DNA of 64,000 nt from Methylobacteriaceae bacterium (GCA_020638195.1 JACKJC010000001.1:733001-797000), one strand, 5' to 3'. Positions 23,650 through 34,046 are shown, counted from the first letter of the stretch. Numbers and translations are program-made. The notes: generated by a model not told the origin, from the letters alone.

Positions 23650-25983
23650 TCACCCGCCGAACAGCTTCTCCAGGAAGTTCTTTTCGCGCGGCGCGCCGTC
23701 CCGCGCCGCGGATCGCTCGCCGATTTCGCCCGGCGGCAGCAGATCGTCCATCGAACGCGGACGCGCGCCCCGACCGAGCTGAACAGGCGGACCGGCCGTA
23801 CGCAGAGCTGGCGCCGGCGTCGGCGCGCCGAACCCGCCGGACGGTCCAGCTGGATCGGGCCCGCGCGACACGGGAATCGAAGGGGCCGGAGCAGGCAGGT
23901 TGGCCGGCCGCCAGGCGCCGCCGGGCAGGGCCGCCACGGGCTGGCCCTTCAGAGCGGCGCGCATGTACTTGCTCCAGATCTCCACCGGCAGATTGCCGCC
24001 GGAGGCATGCTTGGTGGGGGAGGAATCGTCGTTGCCGAGCCACACGCCCGTCACCAGCGCGCTCGTGTAGCCGACGAACCAGGCGTCGCGGAAATCCTGG
24101 CTGGTGCCGGTCTTGCCGGCCGCCTGCCAGCCCGGCAGCGAGGCCTTCTTGGCCGTGCCGGTCTGGAGGGTTTCCTCCATCATCGTGTTCATCATTGCCA
24201 CATATTGCGGCTCGATCAGCCGGCCGTTCGACGAACCGCGCCGCTGGTACAAGAGCTTGCCGTCGGCCGTGCGGACGCGGGTGATGATGTGCGGCTGCAC
24301 GCCGATGCCGCCGTTCGCGAAAGGCGTGTAGGCCGTGACGAGTTCGAGCGGCGTCACCTCGCTTGTGCCGAGCGCGATCGAAGCGTTGGGCTGCAGGGTC
24401 GACTGGATGCCGAGCCGGTGGGCGGTCGCGATCACGGCCTTCGGCCCGACCTCCAGCCCGAGCCGGACGGCGACCGTGTTGAGCGACATGGCGAGCGCAT
24501 TGGTCAGCGTTACCGGGCCGAAATATTCGCGGCTGTAGTTCTCCGGCCGCCAGCCCTTGACGTTGAGCGGCCCGTCCTCGCGCACTGTATCGGGCGTCAG
24601 GCCGCGCTGGAGCGCGGTGAGATAGACGAAGGGCTTGAAGGCCGAGCCCGGCTGGCGCTTGGCCGCGACCGCGCGGTTGAACTGGCTTTCCGAATAATTG
24701 CGCCCGCCGACGAGCGCGCGGATCGCGCCGGTCGGGTCCATTGAGACGACCGCGCCCTGCGAAACGCCGAATTTCGCGCCCTTCTTGTCGAGCTCATCGG
24801 TCAGCGCCTGTTCGGCGGCCTTCTGCTTGTCGCCGCTCAGCGTCGTGGTCACGACGATGTCCTCGTCGATCGCGCCGACCGTGTCATTGAGCGCGTCCAT
24901 CACATAGTCGGCGGCGTAATTGATCGAGCCGCCGCCGCCATCGCGCTGTGCGGTCGCCGGCCGCGCCAGCGCCACTTTCGCCATGGCCTCGGTGATATGG
25001 CCTTCCTGCGCCATGGCCGTGATGACCTGCGCGGCGCGCTCGGCCGCGCCTTCCGGATTGCGATTGGGGGCGAGCTTGGTCGGCGCCTTCATCAGGCCGG
25101 CGAGAATGGCGGCCTCGCCCAGCGTCGCCTGTCGCGCGCTATGGCCGAAATAACGCTGGCTCGCCGCCTCCACGCCATAGGCGCCCGAACCGAAATAGAC
25201 GCGGTTGAGATAGAGTTCGAGGATCTGGTCCTTCGAATAGCGGCGCTCCAGCCAGAGAGCGAGGATCGCCTCCTGGATCTTGCGGCTGAGCGTGCGCTCC
25301 TGCGTCAGGAACAGATTCTTGGCGAGCTGCTGGGTGAGCGTCGAGCCGCCCTGCATGCCGCCGCGCCGCAGAACGTTGGACACGATCGCGCGGCCGATGC
25401 CCATGGGGTCGATGCCCCAGTGCGAATAGAAGCGCCGGTCCTCGATGGCGATGAAGGCTTTCGGCAGATAGGGCGGCAGTTCGGCGAGCCGGATGGCGGG
25501 CCCGCCCGTGTCGCCGCGATTGGCCAGCACCTCGCCGTCGATGCCGAGAATGGCGATGTTGGGCGGCCGTTTCGGCACGGCGAGCTGGTCGATCGGCGGC
25601 AATTGCGCGGCGTAATAGCCAAACACGCCCGCCGTTCCGATGGCGCCCCAGATGCCGAGCACCAGCATCCAATAGACGAATTGCCCGATCAGCGACCGCG
25701 ACCGGCGCTTGCGCCGGGGCTTGCCGGGTCCCTTGCCGCGCGAACCGCGCCGGTCGTCGTCGCCCTTCCTGCGGCCCACAGCTCTCTCCTGAGGATCGGC
25801 GCGCAGGTCGCCATCCGTGCTCAGGCGCGGCTCGCGCCGACCTTCGCCCTGACTGCTTCTGCGTCCACCGGAGACCCGGTCTTCGGGCTCGGCGCGCAAT
25901 ACGGCGCCGCGCGGATCGTCGAAGCCCGGCTCCCGACGTTCGCCGCGATCAGGCTTTTTCCTGCCTCCGCCGAAACCCCACAT
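23650..25983 (-). CDS. mrcA: penicillin-binding protein 1A (bifunctional peptidoglycan synthase)
   Basis: 777 residues. A long Arg/Asp/Gly-rich cytoplasmic tail (about 1-95) precedes one membrane helix (about 100-125). The GT51 glycosyltransferase domain follows, with the catalytic Glu in AIEDRRFYSHWG and GGSTLTQQLAKNLFLT. The transpeptidase domain has the nucleophile in RQPGSAFKPF (SxxK), SLN in AMSLNTVAV and KTGT in AGKTGTSQDF. The C terminus is proline/alanine-rich. It polymerises lipid II and cross-links peptides in the periplasm. The tail of nearly 100 charged residues is longer than usual for PBP1A and could be a docking site. An upstream start is unlikely, since the ATG follows a non-coding gap of about 90 bases. 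Confidence 0.95.
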   Translation of the reverse strand: MWGFGGGRKKPDRGERREPGFDDPRGAVLRAEPEDRVSGGRRSSQGEGRREPRLSTDGDLRADPQERAVGRRKGDDDRRGSRGKGPGKPRRKRRSRSLIGQFVYWMLVLGIWGAIGTAGVFGYYAAQLPPIDQLAVPKRPPNIAILGIDGEVLANRGDTGGPAIRLAELPPYLPKAFIAIEDRRFYSHWGIDPMGIGRAIVSNVLRRGGMQGGSTLTQQLAKNLFLTQERTLSRKIQEAILALWLERRYSKDQILELYLNRVYFGSGAYGVEAASQRYFGHSARQATLGEAAILAGLMKAPTKLAPNRNPEGAAERAAQVITAMAQEGHITEAMAKVALARPATAQRDGGGGSINYAADYVMDALNDTVGAIDEDIVVTTTLSGDKQKAAEQALTDELDKKGAKFGVSQGAVVSMDPTGAIRALVGGRNYSESQFNRAVAAKRQPGSAFKPFVYLTALQRGLTPDTVREDGPLNVKGWRPENYSREYFGPVTLTNALAMSLNTVAVRLGLEVGPKAVIATAHRLGIQSTLQPNASIALGTSEVTPLELVTAYTPFANGGIGVQPHIITRVRTADGKLLYQRRGSSNGRLIEPQYVAMMNTMMEETLQTGTAKKASLPGWQAAGKTGTSQDFRDAWFVGYTSALVTGVWLGNDDSSPTKHASGGNLPVEIWSKYMRAALKGQPVAALPGGAWRPANLPAPAPSIPVSRGPDPAGPSGGFGAPTPAPALRTAGPPVQLGRGARPRSMDDLLPPGEIGERSAARDGAPREKNFLEKLFGG

Positions 25984-26075
25984 ATCCGTCCTGCGCCCTC
26001 TCGAGACGGCGTTGATGAGGAGTAACGAAGGCGGATTAAGGGCCGGTTAAGTGTTTGGGCGTGGAACGCGCGCGA

Positions 26076-26597
26076 CTATTCGTCGCCCAGCGTCAGATCG
26101 ACCATGATCTCACCGGCCAGCTTTTCGAGCGCGCCCTTGAGATCGCCGAGTGAAAGCGTGTCAGGCAGCGCGACGCGGATATTGGCGCGGAACATTTCGG
26201 CGCCGGTGAAGGCCGCGCTTTCGACGCCGCTGGAAAATTCCTCGATATTCGCACCGAGGTTCTTCAACGCCTGCGTGAGGTCGCGCACGATGCCCGGCCG
26301 CTCGTGGCCGACGATCTCGATGTCGATATGCCGCGCATGGGCCGACGGCGTAGCCTGCGCCGCGCCGCGCTCGACAGTCACCTTGAGCCCTGCGCCGTCC
26401 AGCGCGCGCAGGGCCCCGGTCAGCGCCTCCACCCTGTCGTCCGGCGCGGCGATCAACACGATGCCCGCGAACTTGCCGGCGAGCCGCGCCAACCGGCTCT
26501 CGAGCCATGTGCCGCCATGCGCCGCGACGGCCGCCGAGGCCGCATTGACGAGGCCGGGCTTGTCATCGCCGATCAGCGTCAGGACCATGGGCGTCAT
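26076..26597 (-). CDS. tandem ACT-domain protein (GcvR-like)
   Basis: 173 residues with two ACT domains: the first from LTLIGDDKPGLVNAASAAVA, the second from IDIEIVGHERPGIVRDLTQA. This layout is that of GcvR, the glycine-cleavage repressor accessory protein, and of related amino-acid-sensing proteins. I chose ATG 26597 because a GGAG lies upstream; ATGs at 26612 and 26648 are alternatives. No gcv genes are adjacent, so the partner is unknown. Confidence 0.82.
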   Translation of the reverse strand: MTPMVLTLIGDDKPGLVNAASAAVAAHGGTWLESRLARLAGKFAGIVLIAAPDDRVEALTGALRALDGAGLKVTVERGAAQATPSAHARHIDIEIVGHERPGIVRDLTQALKNLGANIEEFSSGVESAAFTGAEMFRANIRVALPDTLSLGDLKGALEKLAGEIMVDLTLGDE

Positions 26598-26731
26598 CTC
26601 TTGTTTCTCCATCTGCTTTGCGTGCGATTCTGCCGGGCGCTTCGGCAATTGGCAAACCGCGCGCGAAAGGACTCCACGGCGTCGTGGTTTCCGTATAGTT
26701 TACGCCTAAACGACAAGTTGGAGGCAGGCCC

Positions 26732-28324
26732 GTGGAGGAATTCGACTTTCTCGTTCTCGGCGGCGGATCGGGCGGCTGCGCGGTCGCCGGGCGTCTCAGC
26801 GAAGACCCCGGGACCAGCGTCGGCCTGTTCGAAGCCGGCGACGATGGCAGGCACTGGATGGTGTGGACGCCGCTCGCCGCCGCCGCGATGCTGCCCCGCA
26901 AGATCCGCAACTACGCCTACGAGACCGTCCCGCAGAAGGGCCTCGGCGGCAGGCGCGGCTACCAGCCGCGCGGCAAGATGCTCGGCGGCTCCTCCGGCAT
27001 CAACGCCATGGTCTACATCCGTGGCCACGCCTGGGACTACGACCACTGGGCCTCTCTCGGCAATCCCGGCTGGTCCTATGCGGATGTGCTGCCGTATTTC
27101 CGCAAGTCGGAGAACAACGAGACGCACGCCGACGAATTCCACGGCAAGGGCGGGCCGCTCAACGTCGCCGAATTGCGCACCGGCAATCCGTTCCAGCAGC
27201 GCTTCCTCGACGCCGTGAGCGAATGCCAGCTGCCGCTGACCTCCGATTTCAACGGCGCCAAGCAGGAGGGCTGCGGCGTCTATCAGGTGACGCAGATCAA
27301 CGGCGAGCGATGCAGCGCCGCGCGCGCCTATATCCACCCCTATATCGGCAAGCGCCCGAACCTCTCGGTCCAGACCGGCGCGCAGATCCTGAAAATCCTG
27401 TTCGACGGCAAGCGCGCGATAGGCGCGGAAATCCGCATCGGCGACCAGACGAAGACGGTGCGCGCGCGGCGCGAAGTGATCGTCGCCAGCGGCGCCTTCG
27501 GCAGCCCGCATTTGCTGATGCTGTCGGGGATCGGCGATGTGATTGCGTTGCAGAGACTGGGCGTCTCGCCGATCCATCATTTGCCGGGCGTCGGCGCAAA
27601 TCTGCAGGATCATCCCGACGCCATCCTCAACTACCGCACCAATTCGCTCGACACCGTCGGCTACAGCCTGCGCGGCGCATGGAAACTGCTCGGCGAAATC
27701 TCGCGCTACAAGCGCGAACGCACGGGCGTCGTCTCGACGAATTTCGCGGAGGCCGGCGGCTTCCTGAAGACGCGGCCCGATCTCGACATTCCCGACGTGC
27801 AATTGCACTTCGTCGTCGCCACCGTCGATGATCATGCGCGCAAGATGCATCTGGGGCACGGCTTCTCCTGCCACGTCTGTCTGCTCCGGCCGAAGAGCCG
27901 CGGCGCGGTGACGCTCGCCAGCGCCGATCCGATGGCGGCGCCCCTGATCGATCCGAATTTTCTGGGCGAGATCGACGACCTCGAGACGATGGTCGCGGGC
28001 TTCAAGCTGACGCGGCGGATCATGGAAGCGCCGGCGCTGAAATCGCAGGCGACCAGCGAAATGTTCAGCGCGGGCGTGGAGAGCGACGACGAAATTCGCG
28101 ACTTCCTGCGCCGCCGCGTCGACACGGTCTACCATCCCGTCGGCACCTGCATGATGGGGCCGGACCCGAATTCGGCTGTCGTGGACGCCCAGTTGCGCGT
28201 GCACGGGCTCGAGGGACTGCGCGTCGTCGACGCTTCGATCATGCCGACCCTGATCGGCGGCAACACCAATGCGCCGACCATGATGATCGGCGAGAAGGCC
28301 GCCGACCTGATCCGCGCCGCCTGA
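26732..28324 (+). CDS. GMC-family FAD oxidoreductase (choline/alcohol dehydrogenase-like)
   Basis: 530 residues from GTG 26732, with GGAGG upstream. Rossmann FAD motif FLVLGGGSGGCAVAGRL at the N terminus, the GMC signature PRGKMLGGSSGINAMVYIRG, the catalytic His in VDTVYHPVGTCMMG and the final NTNAPTMMIGEKAADL. It oxidises an alcohol to an aldehyde using FAD; choline, aliphatic alcohols or polyethylene glycol are typical family substrates and cannot be distinguished by eye. No betB or betI is adjacent. It precedes the ugp operon, from which it is separated by a hairpin and a Pho-box-like site. Confidence 0.9.
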   Translation: MEEFDFLVLGGGSGGCAVAGRLSEDPGTSVGLFEAGDDGRHWMVWTPLAAAAMLPRKIRNYAYETVPQKGLGGRRGYQPRGKMLGGSSGINAMVYIRGHAWDYDHWASLGNPGWSYADVLPYFRKSENNETHADEFHGKGGPLNVAELRTGNPFQQRFLDAVSECQLPLTSDFNGAKQEGCGVYQVTQINGERCSAARAYIHPYIGKRPNLSVQTGAQILKILFDGKRAIGAEIRIGDQTKTVRARREVIVASGAFGSPHLLMLSGIGDVIALQRLGVSPIHHLPGVGANLQDHPDAILNYRTNSLDTVGYSLRGAWKLLGEISRYKRERTGVVSTNFAEAGGFLKTRPDLDIPDVQLHFVVATVDDHARKMHLGHGFSCHVCLLRPKSRGAVTLASADPMAAPLIDPNFLGEIDDLETMVAGFKLTRRIMEAPALKSQATSEMFSAGVESDDEIRDFLRRRVDTVYHPVGTCMMGPDPNSAVVDAQLRVHGLEGLRVVDASIMPTLIGGNTNAPTMMIGEKAADLIRAA

Positions 28325-28340
28325 GGAATGCGCGCCGCCG

Positions 28341-28358
28341 GTCCCGCACTTGCGGGAC
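28341..28358 (+). terminator. perfect hairpin after GMC gene
   Basis: GTCCCGCACTTGCGGGAC forms an eight-base-pair stem with a two-base loop, 16 bases after the stop codon. There is no T run, so it is at most a weak terminator; it abuts the Pho-box-like repeats. Confidence 0.4.
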
Positions 28359-28386
28359 TGTCACGCCTTCGTCATGAATGTGTCAC
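28358..28386 (+). promoter_or_regulatory. triple Pho-box-like operator for ugpBAEC
   Basis: Three seven-base half-sites at an exact 11-base period: CTGTCAC, GCCT, TCGTCAT, GAAT, GTGTCAC. PhoB boxes are direct repeats of CTGTCAT-like heptamers with four-base spacers, and ugp is a PhoB target in E. coli and Sinorhizobium. The site ends 56 bases before the ugpB start. It indicates induction by phosphate starvation. Confidence 0.75.
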
Positions 28387-28442
28387 TGAGCTGCAGAGCG
28401 CGGTCGCTAGAAGCCGCGCCGGATGACTACAGGGAGTTCGAC

Positions 28443-29747
28443 ATGAAACGCTTCGCCTTGGCCGCCCTTCTTCTGTCCGGCGCAAGCCTGCCGGCTCTTG
28501 CAGCGACCGAGATTCAATGGTGGCACGCCATGACCGGCGCCAACAACGATCTGATCGTCAAGCTCGCCAACGACTTCAACGCCTCGCAGGCCGACTACAA
28601 GGTCTCGCCCGTCTACAAGGGCGGCTATGCCGACACGATGAACGCGGGCATCGCCGCGTTCCGCGCGGGCCAGGCGCCGCATATCCTCCAGGTGTTCGAG
28701 GTCGGCACCGCCACGATGATGGCCGCCAAGGGCGCGGTGAAGCCGGTCTATCAGCTGATGGCCGAAGCCGGCGAGAAATTCGACCCGAAGGCCTACCTCC
28801 CGACCATCACCGGCTACTACTCGACGCTGAAGGGCGACATGCTGTCTTTCCCCTTCAACTCGTCCAGCACGGTCATGTGGCTCAACCTCGACGCGCTGAA
28901 AAAAGCCGGCGTCGACAAGGACAACCTGAAGACCTGGCCTGGCGTGTTCGACGCCGCGAAGAAACTGCACGCGACCTCGCCGACCTGCGGCTTTTCCAAC
29001 GCCTGGGCGTCGTGGGTGCTGATCGAGCAATTCTCGGCCTGGCACAATATTCCGATCGGCACGAAGGCGAACGGCCTCGACGGCTTCGACACCAGGCTCG
29101 AATTCAACACGCCGCTGCACGAAAGGCTGCTGTCGAAGCTGGCTGAACTGCAGAAGGACAAGACCTACGATTATTCCGGCCGCGCCAATTCGGGCGAGGG
29201 TCGCTTCACCTCTGGCGAGTGCCCGATCTTCCTGACCTCGATCGGCTTCTACGGCAACGTGAAGGCCAATGCGAAATTCGCCTATACGGCGGCGCCCATG
29301 CCGTATTATCCCGACGTGAAGGGCGCCCCGCAGAATTCGATCATCGGCGGCGCGTCGCTCTGGGTGATGGGAGGCAAGAGCGCGGCCGAATACAAGGGCG
29401 TCGCCAAGTTCCTGAGCTTCCTGTCCGAGACCGATCGTCAGATCGAGCTGCACAAGAAGTCCGGCTACCTGCCGATCACCAAGGCGGCCTACGCCAAGGT
29501 GAAGGGAGAGGGCTTCTACAAGGAGAATCCGATTCTCGAGGTGCCGCTGCTCGAACTGACCAACAAGGAGCCGACCGATAATTCGCGCGGCCTGCGCTTC
29601 GGCAACATGGTGCAGATGCGCGACGTCTGGTCGGAAGAAATCGAGCAGGCGCTCGCCGGCAAGAAGACCGCCAAGCAGGCGCTGGATGCGGCCGTCGAGC
29701 GAGGCAACACGATGCTACGCCAGTTCGAGCGCACGGCGGGGAAGTAA
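28443..29747 (+). CDS. ugpB: sn-glycerol-3-phosphate ABC transporter, binding protein
   Basis: 434 residues from ATG 28443, preceded by GGGAG. Sec signal peptide cleaved after LPALA (residue 20). The mature protein begins ATEIQWWHAMTGANND, the UgpB opening, and continues with the family's YKGGYADTMNAGIAAFRAGQ and SFPFNSSSTVMWLN ligand-site segments. It binds glycerol-3-phosphate or glycerophosphodiesters in the periplasm. Longer upstream starts would swallow the Pho-box-like operator and lack the signal peptide, so they are rejected. First gene of ugpBAEC. Confidence 0.93.
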   Translation: MKRFALAALLLSGASLPALAATEIQWWHAMTGANNDLIVKLANDFNASQADYKVSPVYKGGYADTMNAGIAAFRAGQAPHILQVFEVGTATMMAAKGAVKPVYQLMAEAGEKFDPKAYLPTITGYYSTLKGDMLSFPFNSSSTVMWLNLDALKKAGVDKDNLKTWPGVFDAAKKLHATSPTCGFSNAWASWVLIEQFSAWHNIPIGTKANGLDGFDTRLEFNTPLHERLLSKLAELQKDKTYDYSGRANSGEGRFTSGECPIFLTSIGFYGNVKANAKFAYTAAPMPYYPDVKGAPQNSIIGGASLWVMGGKSAAEYKGVAKFLSFLSETDRQIELHKKSGYLPITKAAYAKVKGEGFYKENPILEVPLLELTNKEPTDNSRGLRFGNMVQMRDVWSEEIEQALAGKKTAKQALDAAVERGNTMLRQFERTAGK

Positions 29748-29761
29748 GTCCTCCGCACCCG

Positions 29762-29848
29762 CGTCATGCCCGGGCCTGTCCCGGGCATCCACGCCAGGAC
29801 GCGCCGCCAATGATGGAATGTCTCGTGACGACTCGCCCGGCCATGACA
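29762..29848. repeat. palindromic repeat inside the ugp operon (CGTCATGCCCGGG type)
   Basis: Between ugpB and ugpA: CGTCATGCCCGGGCCTGTCC on the left and CGCCCGGCCATGACAG on the right form the arms of an imperfect palindrome. I recognise the type from Bradyrhizobium-like genomes. It lengthens the ugpB-ugpA gap to 109 bases, where the other ugp genes are nearly contiguous, and may lower downstream expression relative to the binding protein. Confidence 0.75.
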
Positions 29849-29856
29849 GGCTAGAG

Positions 29857-30738
29857 ATGGAAAAGCGCGCGACCTTCTCCAACAAGTTCCTGCCCTACCT
29901 GCTGGTCGCGCCCCAGCTCGCCATCACGCTCATCTTCTTCTACTGGCCGGCCTCGCAGGCGGTGAAGGAGAGCTTCTTCATCCAGGACGCCTTCGGCACC
30001 ACATCCAGTTTCGTCGGGCTGGAGAACTACCGAACCCTTTTCGCCGATCCCTATTATTTCCACTCCATGGGCGTGACGGCGGTCTTCGCGATCGCCGTGA
30101 CCGCCGCCTCGCTGTCGATCGCGCTCCTGCTCGCCGTGCAGGCTGATCGCGGCATTCGCGGCAAGATGGCCTACCAGACGCTGCTCGTGTGGCCATATGC
30201 GGTAGCGCCTGCGGTCGCCGGCGTCATCTGGATTTTTCTCTTCCAGCCCTCGCTCGGCTATTTCGCGCATCTGGTGCGGGCGCTCGGCGTCGACTGGAAT
30301 CCTTTGCTCGACGGCAATCAGGCGATGACGCTTGTCGTCATCGCCGCCATGTGGAAGCAGATCAGCTACAATTTCCTGTTCTTTCTCGCAGGGCTGCAGG
30401 CGATTCCGAAATCCCTGATCGAGGCGGCGGCGATCGACGGCGCGCGGCCGACGCGCCGCTTCTGGACCATCGTCTTCCCGCTGCTCTCGCCGACGACCTT
30501 CTTCCTCGTCGTCGTCAACATCGTCTACGTCTTCTTCGACACACTCGGCCTGATCGACGCGGTGACCGGCGGCGGCCCGGCGAAGGCGACGGAGACGCTT
30601 GTCTACAAGGTCTTCCAGGACGGCAAGCTCGGCGGCGACCTCGGCGGCTCCAACGCGCAATCCGTGATCCTCATGATCATCGTGATCGTGCTGACGTCGA
30701 TCCAGTTCCGCTACGTCGAACGCAAGGTGACGTATTGA
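29857..30738 (+). CDS. ugpA: glycerol-3-phosphate ABC transporter permease
   Basis: 293 residues from ATG 29857, matching the usual UgpA length; longer starts run into the ugpB end and the repeat. Six membrane helices and the EAA loop that contacts the ATPase (LIEAAAIDGARPTRRFWTIV). Forms the inner-membrane channel with UgpE. Confidence 0.93.
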   Translation: MEKRATFSNKFLPYLLVAPQLAITLIFFYWPASQAVKESFFIQDAFGTTSSFVGLENYRTLFADPYYFHSMGVTAVFAIAVTAASLSIALLLAVQADRGIRGKMAYQTLLVWPYAVAPAVAGVIWIFLFQPSLGYFAHLVRALGVDWNPLLDGNQAMTLVVIAAMWKQISYNFLFFLAGLQAIPKSLIEAAAIDGARPTRRFWTIVFPLLSPTTFFLVVVNIVYVFFDTLGLIDAVTGGGPAKATETLVYKVFQDGKLGGDLGGSNAQSVILMIIVIVLTSIQFRYVERKVTY

Positions 30739-30754
30739 TGAAGGCGCCTTGCTG

Positions 30755-31603
30755 ATGGTCGAGAATCGTCCCTTCGGAAACATCCTCGCGCATCTCATCC
30801 TCATCGCCGGCGTGCTGGTGATCGTCTTTCCCGTCTACATGGCTTTCGTCGCCTCGACCTGGGATCCGGCGACCATCGCCAACGGCAAGCTCGGTCTGTT
30901 GCCCGGACCCTACCTCGTCGAGAACTACAGCCGCATCCTGTTCGAGGGCACGGGTCGCACGACGCGCGCGCATGTCGACGTCATGCTGCTCAATTCCTTC
31001 GTCTCGGCCATGATAATCGCGACCGGCAAGATCGCGATCTCGCTGATCTCGTCCTACGCCATCGTCTATTTTCGCTTTCCCTTGCGCATGGTCGCCTTCT
31101 GGCTGATTTTCCTCACGCTGATGTTCCCGGTCGAGGTGCGCATCTACCCGACCTACAAGATCGTCGCCGATCTCGGCCTGCTCGACACCTACGCCGGCCT
31201 GTCCGTTCCGCTGATCGCATCGGCGACCGCGACGCTGCTTTTCCGCCAGTTCTTCATGACCGTGCCGGATGAATTGCTCGAAGCCGCCAAGATCGACGCC
31301 GCGGGCCCCCTGCGCTTCTTCAAGGACGTGCTGCTGCCGCTCTCGCGCACCAATATCGCGGCGCTGTTCGTCATCCTCTTCATCTACGGCTGGAATCAAT
31401 ATCTCTGGCCGCTGCTGATCACCACGCGCGACGACATGCAGACAGTCGTCATCGGCATCAAGAAGATCGTCACGGTGCAGGACGCGCTGACGGAATGGCA
31501 ACTGGCGATGGCCACCGCCATTCTCGCCATGCTGCCTCCGGTTCTGGTCGTCGTCGTGATGCAGAAACTGTTCGTCAAAGGCCTGGTCGAGACGGAGAAA
31601 TAG
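30755..31603 (+). CDS. ugpE: glycerol-3-phosphate ABC transporter permease
   Basis: 282 residues from ATG 30755 (TTG 30749 possible). Six membrane helices, EAA loop LLEAAKIDAAGPLRFFKDVL, and the family's LFIYGWNQYLWPLLIT. Partner of UgpA. Only 16 bases separate it from ugpA. Confidence 0.93.
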   Translation: MVENRPFGNILAHLILIAGVLVIVFPVYMAFVASTWDPATIANGKLGLLPGPYLVENYSRILFEGTGRTTRAHVDVMLLNSFVSAMIIATGKIAISLISSYAIVYFRFPLRMVAFWLIFLTLMFPVEVRIYPTYKIVADLGLLDTYAGLSVPLIASATATLLFRQFFMTVPDELLEAAKIDAAGPLRFFKDVLLPLSRTNIAALFVILFIYGWNQYLWPLLITTRDDMQTVVIGIKKIVTVQDALTEWQLAMATAILAMLPPVLVVVVMQKLFVKGLVETEK

Positions 31604-31605
31604 GA

Positions 31606-32676
<1,071 letters not shown>

Positions 32677-32789
32677 TCAGGCGACACGCCTGCATACGGA
32701 ACAATAATCGTCCTGCGCGGTTGCCTTGAGCCCCGCAAGACATAGCTAGACCGAAAGATGTTTTTGCGCGGCCGTCGCTGGGAGGCCCA

Positions 32790-34004
32790 ATGTCGTCTGC
32801 AATCGATCGCAAGCGGGGCGTTGATGCGCCGCAGGAAACGCTACGTTTGCGTCTGACCGCGACGCGCCGCCGCTCGCGCGATCTCGCGGCGCCGCTCACG
32901 CCGGAAGATCAGTGCGCGCAGGCGATGGACGATGCGAGCCCGACGAAGTGGCATCTCGCGCATACCACGTGGTTCTTCGAGACCTTCGTGCTCGAACCCT
33001 TTCTGCCCGATTACAGGACTTTCGATCGGCGCTTCAAATATTGCTTCAACTCCTATTACGAGAGCGAGGGGCCGCGACAGCCGCGTCCGCGTCGCGGTCT
33101 GCTGACGCGTCCGACCAGCGAGGAAGTCGCCGCCTATCGCGCGCACGTCGATCACGCGCTCGACGAGCTGTTCGCGCGCGATCTGGCGCGGGACGCCGAG
33201 ATCGCCGAGCGGCTGGAGCTTGGCGCGCATCATGAGGAGCAGCATCAGGAACTCCTGCTGACCGATATTCTCGCGCTGTTTGCGGCGAGCCCTCTCAGGC
33301 CTGCCTATCGCGCAGCTTCCCCGCGCGCGGCCTCGCCAGCGGCGCCGCTCGGCTGGCGTCGGCACGATGGCGGTCTGGTCGAAATCGGCGCCGACGGCGC
33401 GGGCTTCGCCTTCGACAACGAGCGTCCGCGCCACAAGGTCTGGCTCGAACCATTCGCGCTCGCCGATCGGCTCGTGACTGCCGGCGAATGGAGCGACTTC
33501 ATGGAGGATGGCGGTTATGCGACGCCTACGCTCTGGCTCGCCGACGGCTGGGCGACAATCAACCAGAACGGATGGCGAGCGCCGCTCTACTGGGAAGAGC
33601 GCGACGGACAATGGATGCGCATGACGCTGGAAGGCCTGCGCGCCGTCGATCCGAACGAACCGGTCACGCATGTCTCGTTCTATGAGGCCGAAGCATTCGC
33701 TCAATGGTCAGGCAAGCGGCTGCCCACCGAATTCGAATGGGAAGTTTTCGCGCGCGAGAAGGATGCGCCGGCCGACATGTTCGGAATTGTCTGGCAGCAT
33801 ACGCGCAGCGCCTATGCGCCCTATCCCGGCTTCAGGGCCGCGCCCGGCGCGCTCGGCGAATACAACGGCAAGTTCATGTGCTCGCAGCAGGTCCTGCGCG
33901 GCTCCTCGCTCGCGACGCCGCCGAATCATGCGCGTGTCACATACCGCAACTTCTTCTATCCCCATCAGCGCTGGCAATTCACCGGCCTGCGCCTCGCCGA
34001 CTGA
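32790..34004 (+). CDS. egtB: ergothioneine biosynthesis sulfoxide synthase
   Basis: 404 residues. The N-terminal DinB-like domain supplies iron ligands (KWHLAHTTWFFE and LGAHHEEQHQELLLTDI). The C-terminal formylglycine-enzyme-like domain (about 190-404) contains HVSFYEAEAFAQWSGKRLPT, WQHTRSAY and the final YRNFFYPHQRWQFTGLRLA. EgtB joins hercynine to a thiol donor (gamma-glutamylcysteine or cysteine) through an O2-dependent C-S bond. It is followed 42 bases later by egtD; together they make the core ergothioneine pathway. No egtC, egtE or egtA is adjacent, which is common outside actinobacteria. Confidence 0.93.
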   Translation: MSSAIDRKRGVDAPQETLRLRLTATRRRSRDLAAPLTPEDQCAQAMDDASPTKWHLAHTTWFFETFVLEPFLPDYRTFDRRFKYCFNSYYESEGPRQPRPRRGLLTRPTSEEVAAYRAHVDHALDELFARDLARDAEIAERLELGAHHEEQHQELLLTDILALFAASPLRPAYRAASPRAASPAAPLGWRRHDGGLVEIGADGAGFAFDNERPRHKVWLEPFALADRLVTAGEWSDFMEDGGYATPTLWLADGWATINQNGWRAPLYWEERDGQWMRMTLEGLRAVDPNEPVTHVSFYEAEAFAQWSGKRLPTEFEWEVFAREKDAPADMFGIVWQHTRSAYAPYPGFRAAPGALGEYNGKFMCSQQVLRGSSLATPPNHARVTYRNFFYPHQRWQFTGLRLAD

Positions 34005-34046
34005 TCTTCGTCGCACATATCGAACGCACGCACTGGGAGAAGCCGC

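Noticed and set aside
26594..28204. 536-codon minus-strand frame opposite the GMC oxidoreductase
   Set aside because: No recognisable domain; the plus strand carries the complete GMC motif set.
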